From Chitinimonas taiwanensis DSM 18899 (GTDB lineage Bacteria > Pseudomonadota > Gammaproteobacteria > Burkholderiales > Chitinimonadaceae), in NCBI RefSeq assembly GCF_900119825.1, contig NZ_FPKR01000003.1, forward strand, positions 248,001 through 312,000: 64,000 bases of DNA, given 5' to 3'. A model generated the notes under the pieces. The model was not told where the DNA came from. It saw only the letters and a list, made by a program, of their open reading frames with translations, and did not search any database. Within the stretch, counting starts at the first letter, position 1. Each line of letters begins with the position of its first letter. Shown here one piece after another: positions 25,012 through 32,422 of the stretch. A program made the translations under genes and the position numbers.

Positions 25012-25056
25012 CATTGGGGGGGCGGTGGCCTGCGCGCTGTTGTCAGGCAGCGGGGC

Positions 25057-25473
25057 TTAGCGCGCGTAAGCGGCTTCGATGTCTTCCAGGGTCAGGTGCC
25101 AGCGCGACAACATACGGGTGAAGATGACCAGTTCGGGCTCGGACAGCACCTTGTCGGCCTTGGTCATATCCAGGGCCAAGGTGGCGACCAGCAGCTGCTT
25201 CTTCGGTTCGGTCACGGTTTCCAGCAGGTCATCGATGCGCTGGCGGTCTACCAGCTTGATGCTGCCTTGTTCATCCGCCTCATCGCTCAGATCGTTGCAG
25301 TAGGCGTGCAGCACCTCGATAAAGCGCGTGCGGCTGATCTCGAGCGCTTCGTAAATATGCAGGGTTTCCAGGCTGTCGATCTCGCGCGGGTCCATATTGC
25401 CGTCGCTCATCATCAGCATCACCAACAGGCGTGCCATCGCTTCCGGGCTGTTGGCGGGGTACTTTTTCATCAT
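25057..25473 (-). CDS. TerB-like protein
   Basis: 138 residues. The opening EAMARLLVMLMMSDGNMDPREIDSLETL resembles the metal-binding first repeat of TerB/DjlA-type domains (acidic DGNMDPRE). No tellurite-resistance genes are nearby. Its start codon overlaps the stop of the upstream thioesterase gene (ATGA arrangement), so the two are translationally coupled. A second ATG three bases later is equally possible as the start. The molecular role is unknown. Confidence 0.7.
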   Translation of the reverse strand: MMKKYPANSPEAMARLLVMLMMSDGNMDPREIDSLETLHIYEALEISRTRFIEVLHAYCNDLSDEADEQGSIKLVDRQRIDDLLETVTEPKKQLLVATLALDMTKADKVLSEPELVIFTRMLSRWHLTLEDIEAAYAR

Positions 25474-25910
25474 TGCGGGCTCTCCTGCATGCCTAGTGCG
25501 CTAAGGAAGGGAGCCGGCACGCTGGCCGGCTTGCGCGTGGTGTAGTCAAAAAACAGTACGCCGGTCTTGGCGTGCAGCACTTCCTTGTCGTCTGCCTGCT
25601 TGCGAAATCGGTAGAACAGATCACAGCCGTACTTGTTGAAATCGGCACTGGCTACTTCGGCGATCAGGGTTTCGCCCCAAAAGGCCTCGGCCTTGAAGAC
25701 CACCACGGCGTCGGCAAGGATGATGCCGCGGCCGCCGATATTGAGCTCGGTAAAGCCCAGTGACTTGAGGAAACGCAGTCTAGCCTCATGCACCAGGGTC
25801 AAGGCCGAATCATTGCCCAGGTGCCCACCATAGTTGATATGGCCTATGCCCACCTCGATGGGGGTGGAAAAGGGGAAGGCGCTCGGGAGATCCAGTTTGA
25901 CGCGTGCCAT
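25470..25910 (-). CDS. Hot-dog fold acyl-CoA thioesterase
   Basis: 146 residues from the ATG at 25910. The 4-hydroxybenzoyl-CoA thioesterase-like pattern is clear: VGIGHINYGGHLGNDSALTLVHEARLRFLKSLG near the N-terminus (Asn26-x-Gly-x-His region in place of the classic D-x-x-x-H-x-N), then VVVFKAEAFWGETLIAEV and the late KTGVLFFDYTTRKP. The substrate is unknown. It is translationally coupled to the TerB-like gene downstream. The open frame extends far upstream opposite the universal stress gene, but that part is not coding. Confidence 0.8.
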   Translation of the reverse strand: MARVKLDLPSAFPFSTPIEVGIGHINYGGHLGNDSALTLVHEARLRFLKSLGFTELNIGGRGIILADAVVVFKAEAFWGETLIAEVASADFNKYGCDLFYRFRKQADDKEVLHAKTGVLFFDYTTRKPASVPAPFLSALGMQESPQ

Positions 25911-26036
25911 AAAGCCATTCTGCGACTGCAAGTGAGGGCCAGTGTAAGCCTCGCCTCGCCCGACGGGCAACCCGGGGGCTATAGTAGAAGCAGGCCGCGG
26001 CCCTTGCGCGCCACAGTCGATAGGAAAGGAGCTGCC

Positions 26037-26489
26037 ATGTACCAACGCATTCTTGTACCCGTGGACGATAGCGATACCTCGCGTCAGGCTTTGCTGGAGG
26101 CCACGCGTTTTTGCTGCGATCAGCACGGCAAGACCCGCCTGGTCCATGTGATCGATCTGGCCCAGTTCACCTGGGGTGGGGCGGAGTTCGTCGATGTGGG
26201 CGAATTGCAGAGCACGCTGCGCAGCGCCGGGCGCAAGGTGCTTGATGGCGCCGCGGCCCTGATGCAGGAGAATGGCATCGAAGCGGAGACCGCGCTGATC
26301 GAGATCTGGGGCGGCGCCATCTCCAGCGCCCTGATCGAGGATGCCAAGACCTGGCCGGCTGATATCATCGTCATGGGCTCGCACGGCTGGACCGGTCTCG
26401 ATCACCTGCTGCTGGGCAGCGTGGCCGAGGGCGTGGTACGCCACGCGCCCGTACCGGTGCTGATCATCCCGATCAAGCGCAAGAAATAG
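26037..26489 (+). CDS. Universal stress protein, UspA family
   Basis: 150 residues. GAAAGGAG lies before the ATG. The fold is standard: MYQRILVPVDDSDTSRQALLEA at the start and the ATP-binding signature MGSHGWTGLDHLLLGSVAEGVVRHAPVPVLIIP at the end (G-2X-G-9X-G-S). It therefore belongs to the ATP-binding class. A radical SAM gene follows by 24 bases and may be co-transcribed. The upstream gap shows no FNR-like box. Confidence 0.9.
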   Translation: MYQRILVPVDDSDTSRQALLEATRFCCDQHGKTRLVHVIDLAQFTWGGAEFVDVGELQSTLRSAGRKVLDGAAALMQENGIEAETALIEIWGGAISSALIEDAKTWPADIIVMGSHGWTGLDHLLLGSVAEGVVRHAPVPVLIIPIKRKK

Positions 26490-26512
26490 GCCTCACCTCG
26501 AAGTGGAATCTC

Positions 26513-27385
26513 GTGTCTGAAAGCAAACTCTCGGCGATCGTCCCGCTCGCGGTCACCGATCACCGCCGCGATATCCTCGGCTTCCAGTATGTCTACCCGG
26601 TGGTATCGCGGCGTGCTGGCGGGGTTTCCGTTGGCATCAACCTCAACCCCAACAATGCCTGCAACTGGCGCTGCATCTACTGCCAAGTGCCGGGGCTGGT
26701 ACGCGGCAACGCGCCCGAGCTTGATCTGGCTGTGCTGGAAGACGAGCTGGGCGCGCTGCTGGCCGATGTCGTGCACGGCGATTTCATGCAGCGCAGCGTG
26801 CCAGAGACCGCACGGCGGCTGAACGATGTGGCGCTGTCTGGTAATGGCGAGCCGACCGCCTCGCGCCAGTTTGGCGATGTAATCGACCTGGTCGGCCGTC
26901 AACTGACCCGCTTCGGCTTGATCGGGCAGATCAAGTTCGTGCTGATCACCAATGGCAGCCAGCTCTACAAGCCGGCGGTACAGGCGGCGCTGGCGCGCCT
27001 GCGCGAGCTGAATGGGGAGGTCTGGTTCAAGTACGACCGCGCGCCGGTGAACGGTTATAGCGAGGTCAATCAGATCGCGCTGAGTGCTGCCCAGATCAAA
27101 CGCCATCTGCGCGCCGCCACCGAGCATTGCCCGACCTGGTTGCAGACCTGCATGTTCATGCTGGATGGCCAGCTGCCCAGCGAGGCTGAAGTGGACGCCT
27201 GGCTGGCGCTGCTGGCCGAGGCGATGGCGGAGGGAGCACGACCCGCCGGCGTGCTGCTCTATGGTCTGGCGCGCGCTTCCACCCAACCCGAGGCGCCGCG
27301 CCTTGCCAAGGCGCCGGATGCCTGGATGCAGGCACTGGCCGCGCGCATCGAAGGGCTGGGTCTGCCGGTCAAACTCAGCCTCTAG
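26513..27385 (+). CDS. Radical SAM protein of unknown specificity
   Basis: 290 residues from a GTG start. The iron-sulphur cluster motif is CNWRCIYC (Cys50, Cys54, Cys57). DVALSGNGEPTA is the second conserved strand, and IKFVLITNGSQLYKP the third. The N-terminus (HRRDILGFQYVYPVVSRRAGGVSVGINLNPNNAC) resembles radical SAM proteins that lack an auxiliary cluster domain. No partner peptide or tRNA-modification gene is adjacent. It probably shares a transcript with the universal stress gene, with a strong terminator after it. Confidence 0.82.
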   Translation: MSESKLSAIVPLAVTDHRRDILGFQYVYPVVSRRAGGVSVGINLNPNNACNWRCIYCQVPGLVRGNAPELDLAVLEDELGALLADVVHGDFMQRSVPETARRLNDVALSGNGEPTASRQFGDVIDLVGRQLTRFGLIGQIKFVLITNGSQLYKPAVQAALARLRELNGEVWFKYDRAPVNGYSEVNQIALSAAQIKRHLRAATEHCPTWLQTCMFMLDGQLPSEAEVDAWLALLAEAMAEGARPAGVLLYGLARASTQPEAPRLAKAPDAWMQALAARIEGLGLPVKLSL

Positions 27386-27501
27386 GCCGGCGAGCAGGCG
27401 CGTGCTTCAGGGCCGGCATGATCATGGCGAAGCAGCCCTGCCTGCCCCGGATGGCGTATTCCAGCCGTCATCCAAGGCCGAACCCGCCAGCAATAGGCAA
27501 T

Positions 27502-27530
27502 AAAAAACGCGCCCGGGATGCGCGTTTTTT
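27502..27530. terminator. Bidirectional terminator
   Basis: AAAAAACGCGC / GCGCGTTTTTT stem between the radical SAM gene and the convergent HTH gene. Confidence 0.88.
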
Positions 27531-27553
27531 ATCTGTGCTGCAAGACGGGCTGA

Positions 27554-27865
27554 TCAGGCTGCTTCGTCTTTGCTCTCGCCTTCCTGCGCCTTGACGGCTT
27601 TTTGCAGGCTCTTGTACAGGTCCGGGTGGTTTTCCTTGAGGTAATCGATGATTTCGAAGTCCTCGCGGCGCACGCGGCTCAGGTCGACCTGTTCCACATG
27701 CACAAGGCGCAGCAGTTCGCGCACGGGCTTGGGCATATTGCGCCCGCTCTCGTAGCGTGAGCCACCGCTCTGGGTTACCCCGATCTTGGTCCAGAACTCC
27801 TGCTGGTTCATGCCCAGCTTGCGTCGAACTTCGCGGGGGTTGAATAGTTTCTCGAAGATTTTCAT
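27554..27865 (-). CDS. Small helix-turn-helix protein
   Basis: 103 residues. An XRE-like HTH occupies about residues 10-55: EVRRKLGMNQQEFWTKIGVTQSGGSRYESGRNMPKPVREL. The rest is acidic and helical, ending with a Lys/Glu-rich tail. It probably binds DNA. There is no antitoxin partner gene next to it, and the target is unknown. Confidence 0.75.
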   Translation of the reverse strand: MKIFEKLFNPREVRRKLGMNQQEFWTKIGVTQSGGSRYESGRNMPKPVRELLRLVHVEQVDLSRVRREDFEIIDYLKENHPDLYKSLQKAVKAQEGESKDEAA

Positions 27866-28360
27866 ATCGCGTCTCGTCGGCGTCTGTGGCTATCAGCCTG
27901 TCATGATTGCCATCCTGTCCGCCTATGCAGAATGGCAGTCTATCCCTGTCTTGTGACCCTGTTACCGGCGGTTTTGATCCCGCCCAGCAATAAAACAGAA
28001 AGAGTCAAAGCAGATGCAATCTTACTGCGCCTGACGCTTATGCGCGAGGCATGTTGCGCTGCAAATGCACGCTTTTCTGTACTTTCTGGCGGCTTTTTCC
28101 TGGCTTGTGCTGTGGATATTCTGCGGGCTGCTGCCTGCTATCTGCGGCCACTTACACTAACTTCAAGCTAGCAGGCGGTTTATGTCTGTGAGTGCCTTAT
28201 GACGAACGGGTTAAGGATTGAAAAGTAAGAAAATATTAACTAACTGAGTCACTAGGGGTAATCCCTTAGTTTTCCAGTGCGTTCTGACGGGTCGCCTTTG
28301 CTAAACTTGAAAACTTTCAATCACTTGCGCTGAGCTGATTTCCATCAGCTATCGAATGCC
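27866..28360. other. Intergenic region with no recognised gene
   Basis: 495 bases between the HTH gene and a divergent GntR gene, noticeably richer in A and T than the surroundings, especially 28170-28320. A 79-codon open frame inside it has no ribosome site or recognisable product. It holds the GntR upstream region with an inverted repeat (see next entry) and an imperfect stem ACTAGGG / CCCTTAGT near 28251-28270. Confidence 0.5.
28307..28320. promoter_or_regulatory. Inverted repeat upstream of the second GntR gene
   Basis: TTGAAA-AC-TTTCAA, 40 bases before the start codon. It is a candidate autoregulatory operator. Confidence 0.4.
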
Positions 28361-28993
28361 ATGAGCACATTGGTGGACAAGATCGTTCAGGCGATCCGCG
28401 ACGATATCTATAGCGGCAGTCTGACCCCGGGCGAGCCGCTCAAGCAGGTCGAGCTGGCGAATCGCTATGGCGTGAGCCCGATTCCGCTACGTGAAGCCTT
28501 GCAGCGCCTGCAGGTGGAGGGGCTGGTCGAGTATTTCGCTTATCGTGGCGCCATCGTGGCGCGCACGCGCAAGTCGGAGGCGGCCGATATCGCCGATATT
28601 CGCAATGCACTGGAAATCCTCGCCTTCCGCATTGCCATGCCCAGTCTGGACGATGATCAGCTGGCGCGGCTGGCGACACTGACCGCCGAGTTGGAATCGC
28701 CCCAGGCGGCCGATGCGGCCTTCTTCATGGTCAAGATTTTTGACTACTACGCGGTGCTGCTGGCCAAGGCCAATCGACCGCTGCTGCTGGAGATGATCCA
28801 GACCAATCTCAAGCGCGCGATACGCTATTACGCCGAGGTGGTGCGCCAGCTGGAGGGCGCTCCGATGCTCGGGCCGAGCCGGCACGAATATCTGGAGGCC
28901 CTGCGCGCGCGCGATATGGCGCGTCTGGAGACTCTGGTCGAATCGCGCCATGCCGCCTATGTGAAGTTCATCGCCGAGCATTTCGACGATTGA
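28361..28993 (+). CDS. GntR-family transcriptional regulator (FCD subfamily)
   Basis: 210 residues. The winged helix reads TPGEPLKQVELANRYGVSPIPLREALQRLQVEGLVEYFAYRGAIVAR (residues 22-68). The C-terminal FCD domain starts with DIRNALEILAFRIAM and has a partly degenerate ligand region: it lacks the clear E-x-x-x-H-x-x-L pattern, reading MVKIFDYYAVLLAKANRP instead. The gene is alone on its strand, so its targets are not evident from context. The convergent neighbour is a patatin gene. Confidence 0.85.
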   Translation: MSTLVDKIVQAIRDDIYSGSLTPGEPLKQVELANRYGVSPIPLREALQRLQVEGLVEYFAYRGAIVARTRKSEAADIADIRNALEILAFRIAMPSLDDDQLARLATLTAELESPQAADAAFFMVKIFDYYAVLLAKANRPLLLEMIQTNLKRAIRYYAEVVRQLEGAPMLGPSRHEYLEALRARDMARLETLVESRHAAYVKFIAEHFDD

Positions 28994-29014
28994 GGCAAGC
29001 TTGAGCGGCCCCAA

Positions 29015-29042
29015 GAAAAAAGCCGGCTTAGCCGGCTTTTTT
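29015..29042. terminator. Bidirectional terminator
   Basis: AAAAAGCCGGC / GCCGGCTTTTT stem with a TTA loop between the GntR and patatin genes. Confidence 0.88.
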
Positions 29043-30280
29043 CATTCACCCCTGGCATGCAGCCAGCGTTCCAGCTCGCCCAGCGTGTTGTAGAGCTTGT
29101 CAATCGGCGTGCTGTGCTGTGGGCGCTCGAGCTGCTTGCGCGTGTAGCGCCGGTGGGCCTTTTGCGACAGATAGCGTTCCTCTTCCAGGCCGGCCCGGTC
29201 CAAGCTGATGCCATGGCGTGCCAGTAGCGGCTCAAGCTCGTCGGCCCGCTTGCGCAGGTCGGCGCGCGTGTGCTGATAGGCGTGTTCGCACATATTCTCG
29301 CGGTCGGAGTAGCTGAACACATTCGAGAAGAAGATCTCCTCGTCCCCATGGCTGGGCTCGAACAGCACGACATCTGCGCCTTCGTAGCTGTTCGCATAGC
29401 GCTGCATGCCCACGCGCATGCGCGAGTGGATGATGGAGCGGAAGGTTTGCGACAGCACCACCGGCAGGCCGCCGCGCATCAGTTTGTCGCGCGTGCCGGG
29501 CTGGCCGCGCGGTGCCAGGCGGGCATCGAAGGGCACGATGGGGTTGATGCAGATCACCAGATCTGCATCCTCATCCAGGCTGATCGAGGTGTGCAGTGTC
29601 TTCTTCAGCGCGCCGTCCACGAAATGGTCGCCATCGATTTCCACTGGCGGGAACAGGCCGGGTAGGGCGGATGAGGCCTGTACGGCCTTGGAGATAGCCA
29701 CATGGTCATGCCCACGTCCGCCAAACTTGACCGAGCGGCCGGTGTCGAGGTCGGTGGCAACGATGTACAGCTTGTTCTTCAGCGCGCGAAAGTCATTGGT
29801 ACGGCCACCGCTGGTAAACACCCGGGTCAGGAAGCGATCGATCTCGCCGTTGTCGAACATGCCGGTCGGAATGGCGTGCGAGAGCTGCATGAAAGCGCCG
29901 GTCAGGCCGACTTCACGCGGGCGGGTCACGAACTCCCAGAAGGCATCGAACAGCAGCTCGGGGATGGCGGCCAGACGGCGAAAATACTCGCGGTAGGCTG
30001 GGCGCAGGAACTGATCCGGCTCGAAGGGGATGCTGTCCGAGCTATTGGTGATGAAGATCTCGTACATTTCGCCCGGGCTGATCTTGTTGGCCAGCGCCGC
30101 GGAGATGAATCCGCCAGCGCTCACGCCGACATACACATCCAGATCGGTGAAGTCTATGCCCTGCAGGGCCTCCTCCAGCGCGCATAGTGCACCCACCTCG
30201 TAGATGGCGCCCAGCGGGCCGCCGGCTGCCAGATTCAAGCCTATGGTTGGACGGGGCGGATGGGATGGGGCGGCTGGCAT
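29042..30280 (-). CDS. Cytoplasmic patatin-like phospholipase
   Basis: 412 residues from the ATG at 30280. The patatin motifs are present: an oxyanion-like LNLAAGGPLGAIYEVGAL (about 16-32), the nucleophile Ser54 in VYVGVSAGG, and the catalytic Asp in DGDHFVDGALKKTL. There is no signal peptide or beta-barrel, so it acts inside the cell. It neighbours a phasin gene on the same strand and a wax-ester/PHA gene group, and some patatin-like enzymes bind storage granules, so a lipid- or PHA-mobilising role is a reasonable inference but unproven. Confidence 0.82.
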   Translation of the reverse strand: MPAAPSHPPRPTIGLNLAAGGPLGAIYEVGALCALEEALQGIDFTDLDVYVGVSAGGFISAALANKISPGEMYEIFITNSSDSIPFEPDQFLRPAYREYFRRLAAIPELLFDAFWEFVTRPREVGLTGAFMQLSHAIPTGMFDNGEIDRFLTRVFTSGGRTNDFRALKNKLYIVATDLDTGRSVKFGGRGHDHVAISKAVQASSALPGLFPPVEIDGDHFVDGALKKTLHTSISLDEDADLVICINPIVPFDARLAPRGQPGTRDKLMRGGLPVVLSQTFRSIIHSRMRVGMQRYANSYEGADVVLFEPSHGDEEIFFSNVFSYSDRENMCEHAYQHTRADLRKRADELEPLLARHGISLDRAGLEEERYLSQKAHRRYTRKQLERPQHSTPIDKLYNTLGELERWLHARGE

Positions 30281-30360
30281 GGATGAACGACTCCAGGGAG
30301 AAGCGGGGAGGCAGATTGTAGAGCAATTGCTTGAATGACGAGCGCTTGCTCGTATCAAGC

Positions 30361-30395
30361 AAAACGGGGCAGGCGATGAGCACGCCGCCCCGTTT
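30361..30395 (-). terminator. Terminator after the phasin gene
   Basis: On the minus strand, AAACGGGGC / GCCCCGTTT with a 16-base loop followed by TGCTTG. It lies 45 bases past the phasin stop. Confidence 0.55.
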
Positions 30396-30439
30396 CAGCG
30401 TAGACCCGGCCGGGCAGGCTGCCCTGGCCAGGTTGCGCA

Positions 30440-30907
30440 TCAGGCCTTGGCTGCCGGCTTGGCTTCCGCCTTGGCAGCGGCGGGCTTGGCTTCGGCCTTG
30501 TCTTCGACCTTGGCGGCGGCGGCCGGCTTGGCGGTCTGCTTCTTCAAGAGCTCGTTCACGCTCTTGTTCAGCTCATCGATGCGCTTGTTCAGATCGGCCA
30601 GATCCTTGTTGCTGGGCACGCCCAAGGTGTTCAGTGCACGGGCTACGCGGTCTTGGAACACCTGCTCGAGCTTGTCCCAGGTTTCAGTCGCTTTGCTGGT
30701 AACGGCCACAACTTTCTCCTCTGCCGACTTGCGGCTCTTTTCCTCGACTTGCTTGCCGGCTTCGACCAGGTGATCGAAAGCCTTCACGCCTTCACCCTGG
30801 GCCTTGGCGAAAGCGCCCAAGCCGGCCAGCCAGATCTGGTTGGCGGATTCGAGGATGACGTGGGCGTATTGCTTCTCTTCGGTGGCTTTCTTCAACGACT
30901 TGGCCAT
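30440..30907 (-). CDS. Phasin family protein (PhaI/PhaF-like granule-associated protein)
   Basis: 155 residues. Residues 1-110 form the amphipathic helical phasin domain (ESANQIWLAGLGAFAKAQGEGVKAFDHLVEAGKQVEEK). The stretch DLADLNKRIDELNKSVNELLKK is a leucine-zipper-like coiled coil. The tail is Ala/Lys/Pro-rich (repeats of AKPAAAKAEAKPAAKA), as in histone-like PhaF tails. Phasins coat polyhydroxyalkanoate granules and control their size and number. The gene lies between a patatin and other storage-lipid genes. Confidence 0.9.
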   Translation of the reverse strand: MAKSLKKATEEKQYAHVILESANQIWLAGLGAFAKAQGEGVKAFDHLVEAGKQVEEKSRKSAEEKVVAVTSKATETWDKLEQVFQDRVARALNTLGVPSNKDLADLNKRIDELNKSVNELLKKQTAKPAAAAKVEDKAEAKPAAAKAEAKPAAKA

Positions 30908-31267
30908 GGTGGGCTCCTTGGATTTAGAAATGAAAAACTGTTAATCACACGGTGAAACAGCTTGGCGGGCTACGCCAAAAAAACTTGCTCCCAGCTGCCG
31001 TTCTCTTGCCCGGCTCTATAATCGGCAGTCTTTGCAGCGCTTGCTTGGTGACTGCACTTGCTGCGAATTATGGTGGGGGGAATTCGCTAAGTGCCAGTTT
31101 TGATGCGGGTTTTTCCTGGCGTATCTGCGGCTTAAGCCACACTGTTGCGCCGGGGCAACGTCGCAGGAATGCCCCGCTTTCGTGCAGATGCCCCTATTGG
31201 TGCGCCTTGCCGGTGTTGCGTGTTTTCCCACTGTGCTTTTTTTACCCAGCCCATTTTTACGACAGCC
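30908..31267. other. Divergent intergenic region
   Basis: 360 bases between the phasin gene and the next plus-strand gene, which must hold promoters for both. Apart from a GGAG site serving the phasin start I see no certain element. Open frames here lack ribosome sites. Confidence 0.5.
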
Positions 31268-31933
31268 ATGTCCGACGATTTCAGTGCATCCCCTGCCGGC
31301 AGCGGGCTAAGCCGGCCCCGCTATCTACTGGCCGAGTGGCAGACCCGCCGCCTGAGCGAGACCTATGCTGATCTGGCCGCCAGCGAACGCTATGGCCAGG
31401 CCACCCGTTTTTTCCTCAGCGATATCTATGGACCGACCGATTTTTCGCGTCGTGATCAGGATGGCGAGCGAGTGGCCGCCAAGATGCGCAGCCTCCTGCC
31501 GCAGCGCGCCATGCGTGCAATCCAGAACGCGCTCTATCTGAACCGACTGACCCAGGGCCTGGATGCGGCGCTGGCCGAGATGCTGTTCGAGCAGATGGGC
31601 GTGGCGCAGATTGATGCCGATAGTTATGCCGAGGCCTACCGGCGCTGCGATAACTATGCGGCGCGCTGTGAGCAGATCGCGCTCGTGCATGCGCTCGGTT
31701 GTGAGCTGGATGTGGTGGTGCAAAAGAGCTTTGTGCAACTTGCCCTGCGCTTGGCTCATGGCCCGGCCCATCTGGCCGGACTCGGTGAGCTGCAGGACTT
31801 CCTGGAGCGCGGCGTAGCGGCGTTTCTGCAGATGCACGGCGCCGATTACTTCCTGGATACTGTGCGCGAGCGCGAGACGCGCCTGCTTGATCGTATCTAT
31901 GCTGGCCAGCCCGATCCATTTGCCGCCGACTGA
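31268..31933 (+). CDS. Conserved hypothetical protein with FFLSDIYGPTDFSRRD motif
   Basis: 221 residues, predicted soluble and almost all helical, from the ATG at 31268. The N-terminal region has FFLSDIYGPTDFSRRDQDGERV, a pattern found in unnamed conserved proteins of beta- and gammaproteobacteria. The remainder is helical with few distinctive motifs (YAEAYRRCDNYAARCEQIALVHALG). It sits between the phasin gene and the PHA-system gene, so a link to granule metabolism is possible, but no biochemical role is known to me. Confidence 0.7.
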   Translation: MSDDFSASPAGSGLSRPRYLLAEWQTRRLSETYADLAASERYGQATRFFLSDIYGPTDFSRRDQDGERVAAKMRSLLPQRAMRAIQNALYLNRLTQGLDAALAEMLFEQMGVAQIDADSYAEAYRRCDNYAARCEQIALVHALGCELDVVVQKSFVQLALRLAHGPAHLAGLGELQDFLERGVAAFLQMHGADYFLDTVRERETRLLDRIYAGQPDPFAAD

Positions 31934-32053
31934 ACACTGCGCTTGCAGCTGCACTGCAAGCAAGCTGCGCGCTACTGTCGGCGCGCCGTATCGCAGGTTA
32001 GACTGTGTTTATCCGGCCGTTCGGCCCTTCCCATCCTGCTTCGGAGCCCCGTG

Positions 32054-32326
32054 ATGTCGATCAGTATCCGCTACCCCCACAACAAGCCACACGATGAAGC
32101 CCGCCAACTGGCCGAAAAAGTGGCTGAGGAAATGGGCCGTGAATTCAGCATGTCCTACCGCTGGGACGGCGATGTGCTGCTGTTCGAGCGCTCGGGCGTG
32201 TCGGGGCGTTTGAGCGTGGTACCGGGCGAGGTCTTGGTGGAGGCCAAGCTGGGCTTTCTGCTGATGGCGCTCAAGCCGCAGATCGAGGCAGAAGTACGTA
32301 AATTCCTGGGCGAAAACTTCGCCTGA
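32054..32326 (+). CDS. Polyhydroxyalkanoic acid system family protein
   Basis: 90 residues. It matches the small PHA-system family found next to phasins: SIRYPHNKPHDEARQLAEKVAEEMGREFSMSYRWDGDVLLFERSGVSGRL, ending with a LGENFA tail. The predicted fold is alpha/beta. Family members are defined by genomic association with PHA granule genes, and their activity is unknown. Its presence beside the phasin strengthens the case that this organism makes PHA. Confidence 0.82.
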   Translation: MSISIRYPHNKPHDEARQLAEKVAEEMGREFSMSYRWDGDVLLFERSGVSGRLSVVPGEVLVEAKLGFLLMALKPQIEAEVRKFLGENFA

Positions 32327-32372
32327 TGCGCGTGCTGCCTAGGGCAGCGTGGTTGCCGTAGCCGCCGCGCAT

Positions 32373-32410
32373 AAAGCAAACAGGCTCACCATGGTGAGCC
32401 TGTTTGCTTT
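32373..32410. terminator. Bidirectional terminator between the PHA-system and acyl reductase genes
   Basis: Perfect 38-base palindrome: AAAGCAAACAGGCTCACCA on one arm, its complement on the other. Confidence 0.85.
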
Positions 32411-32422
32411 GCGGGGGGCTGT

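Noticed and set aside
27932-28171. 79-codon open frame in the intergenic region before the second gntR
   Set aside because: No ribosome site and no recognisable domain. Left as intergenic.
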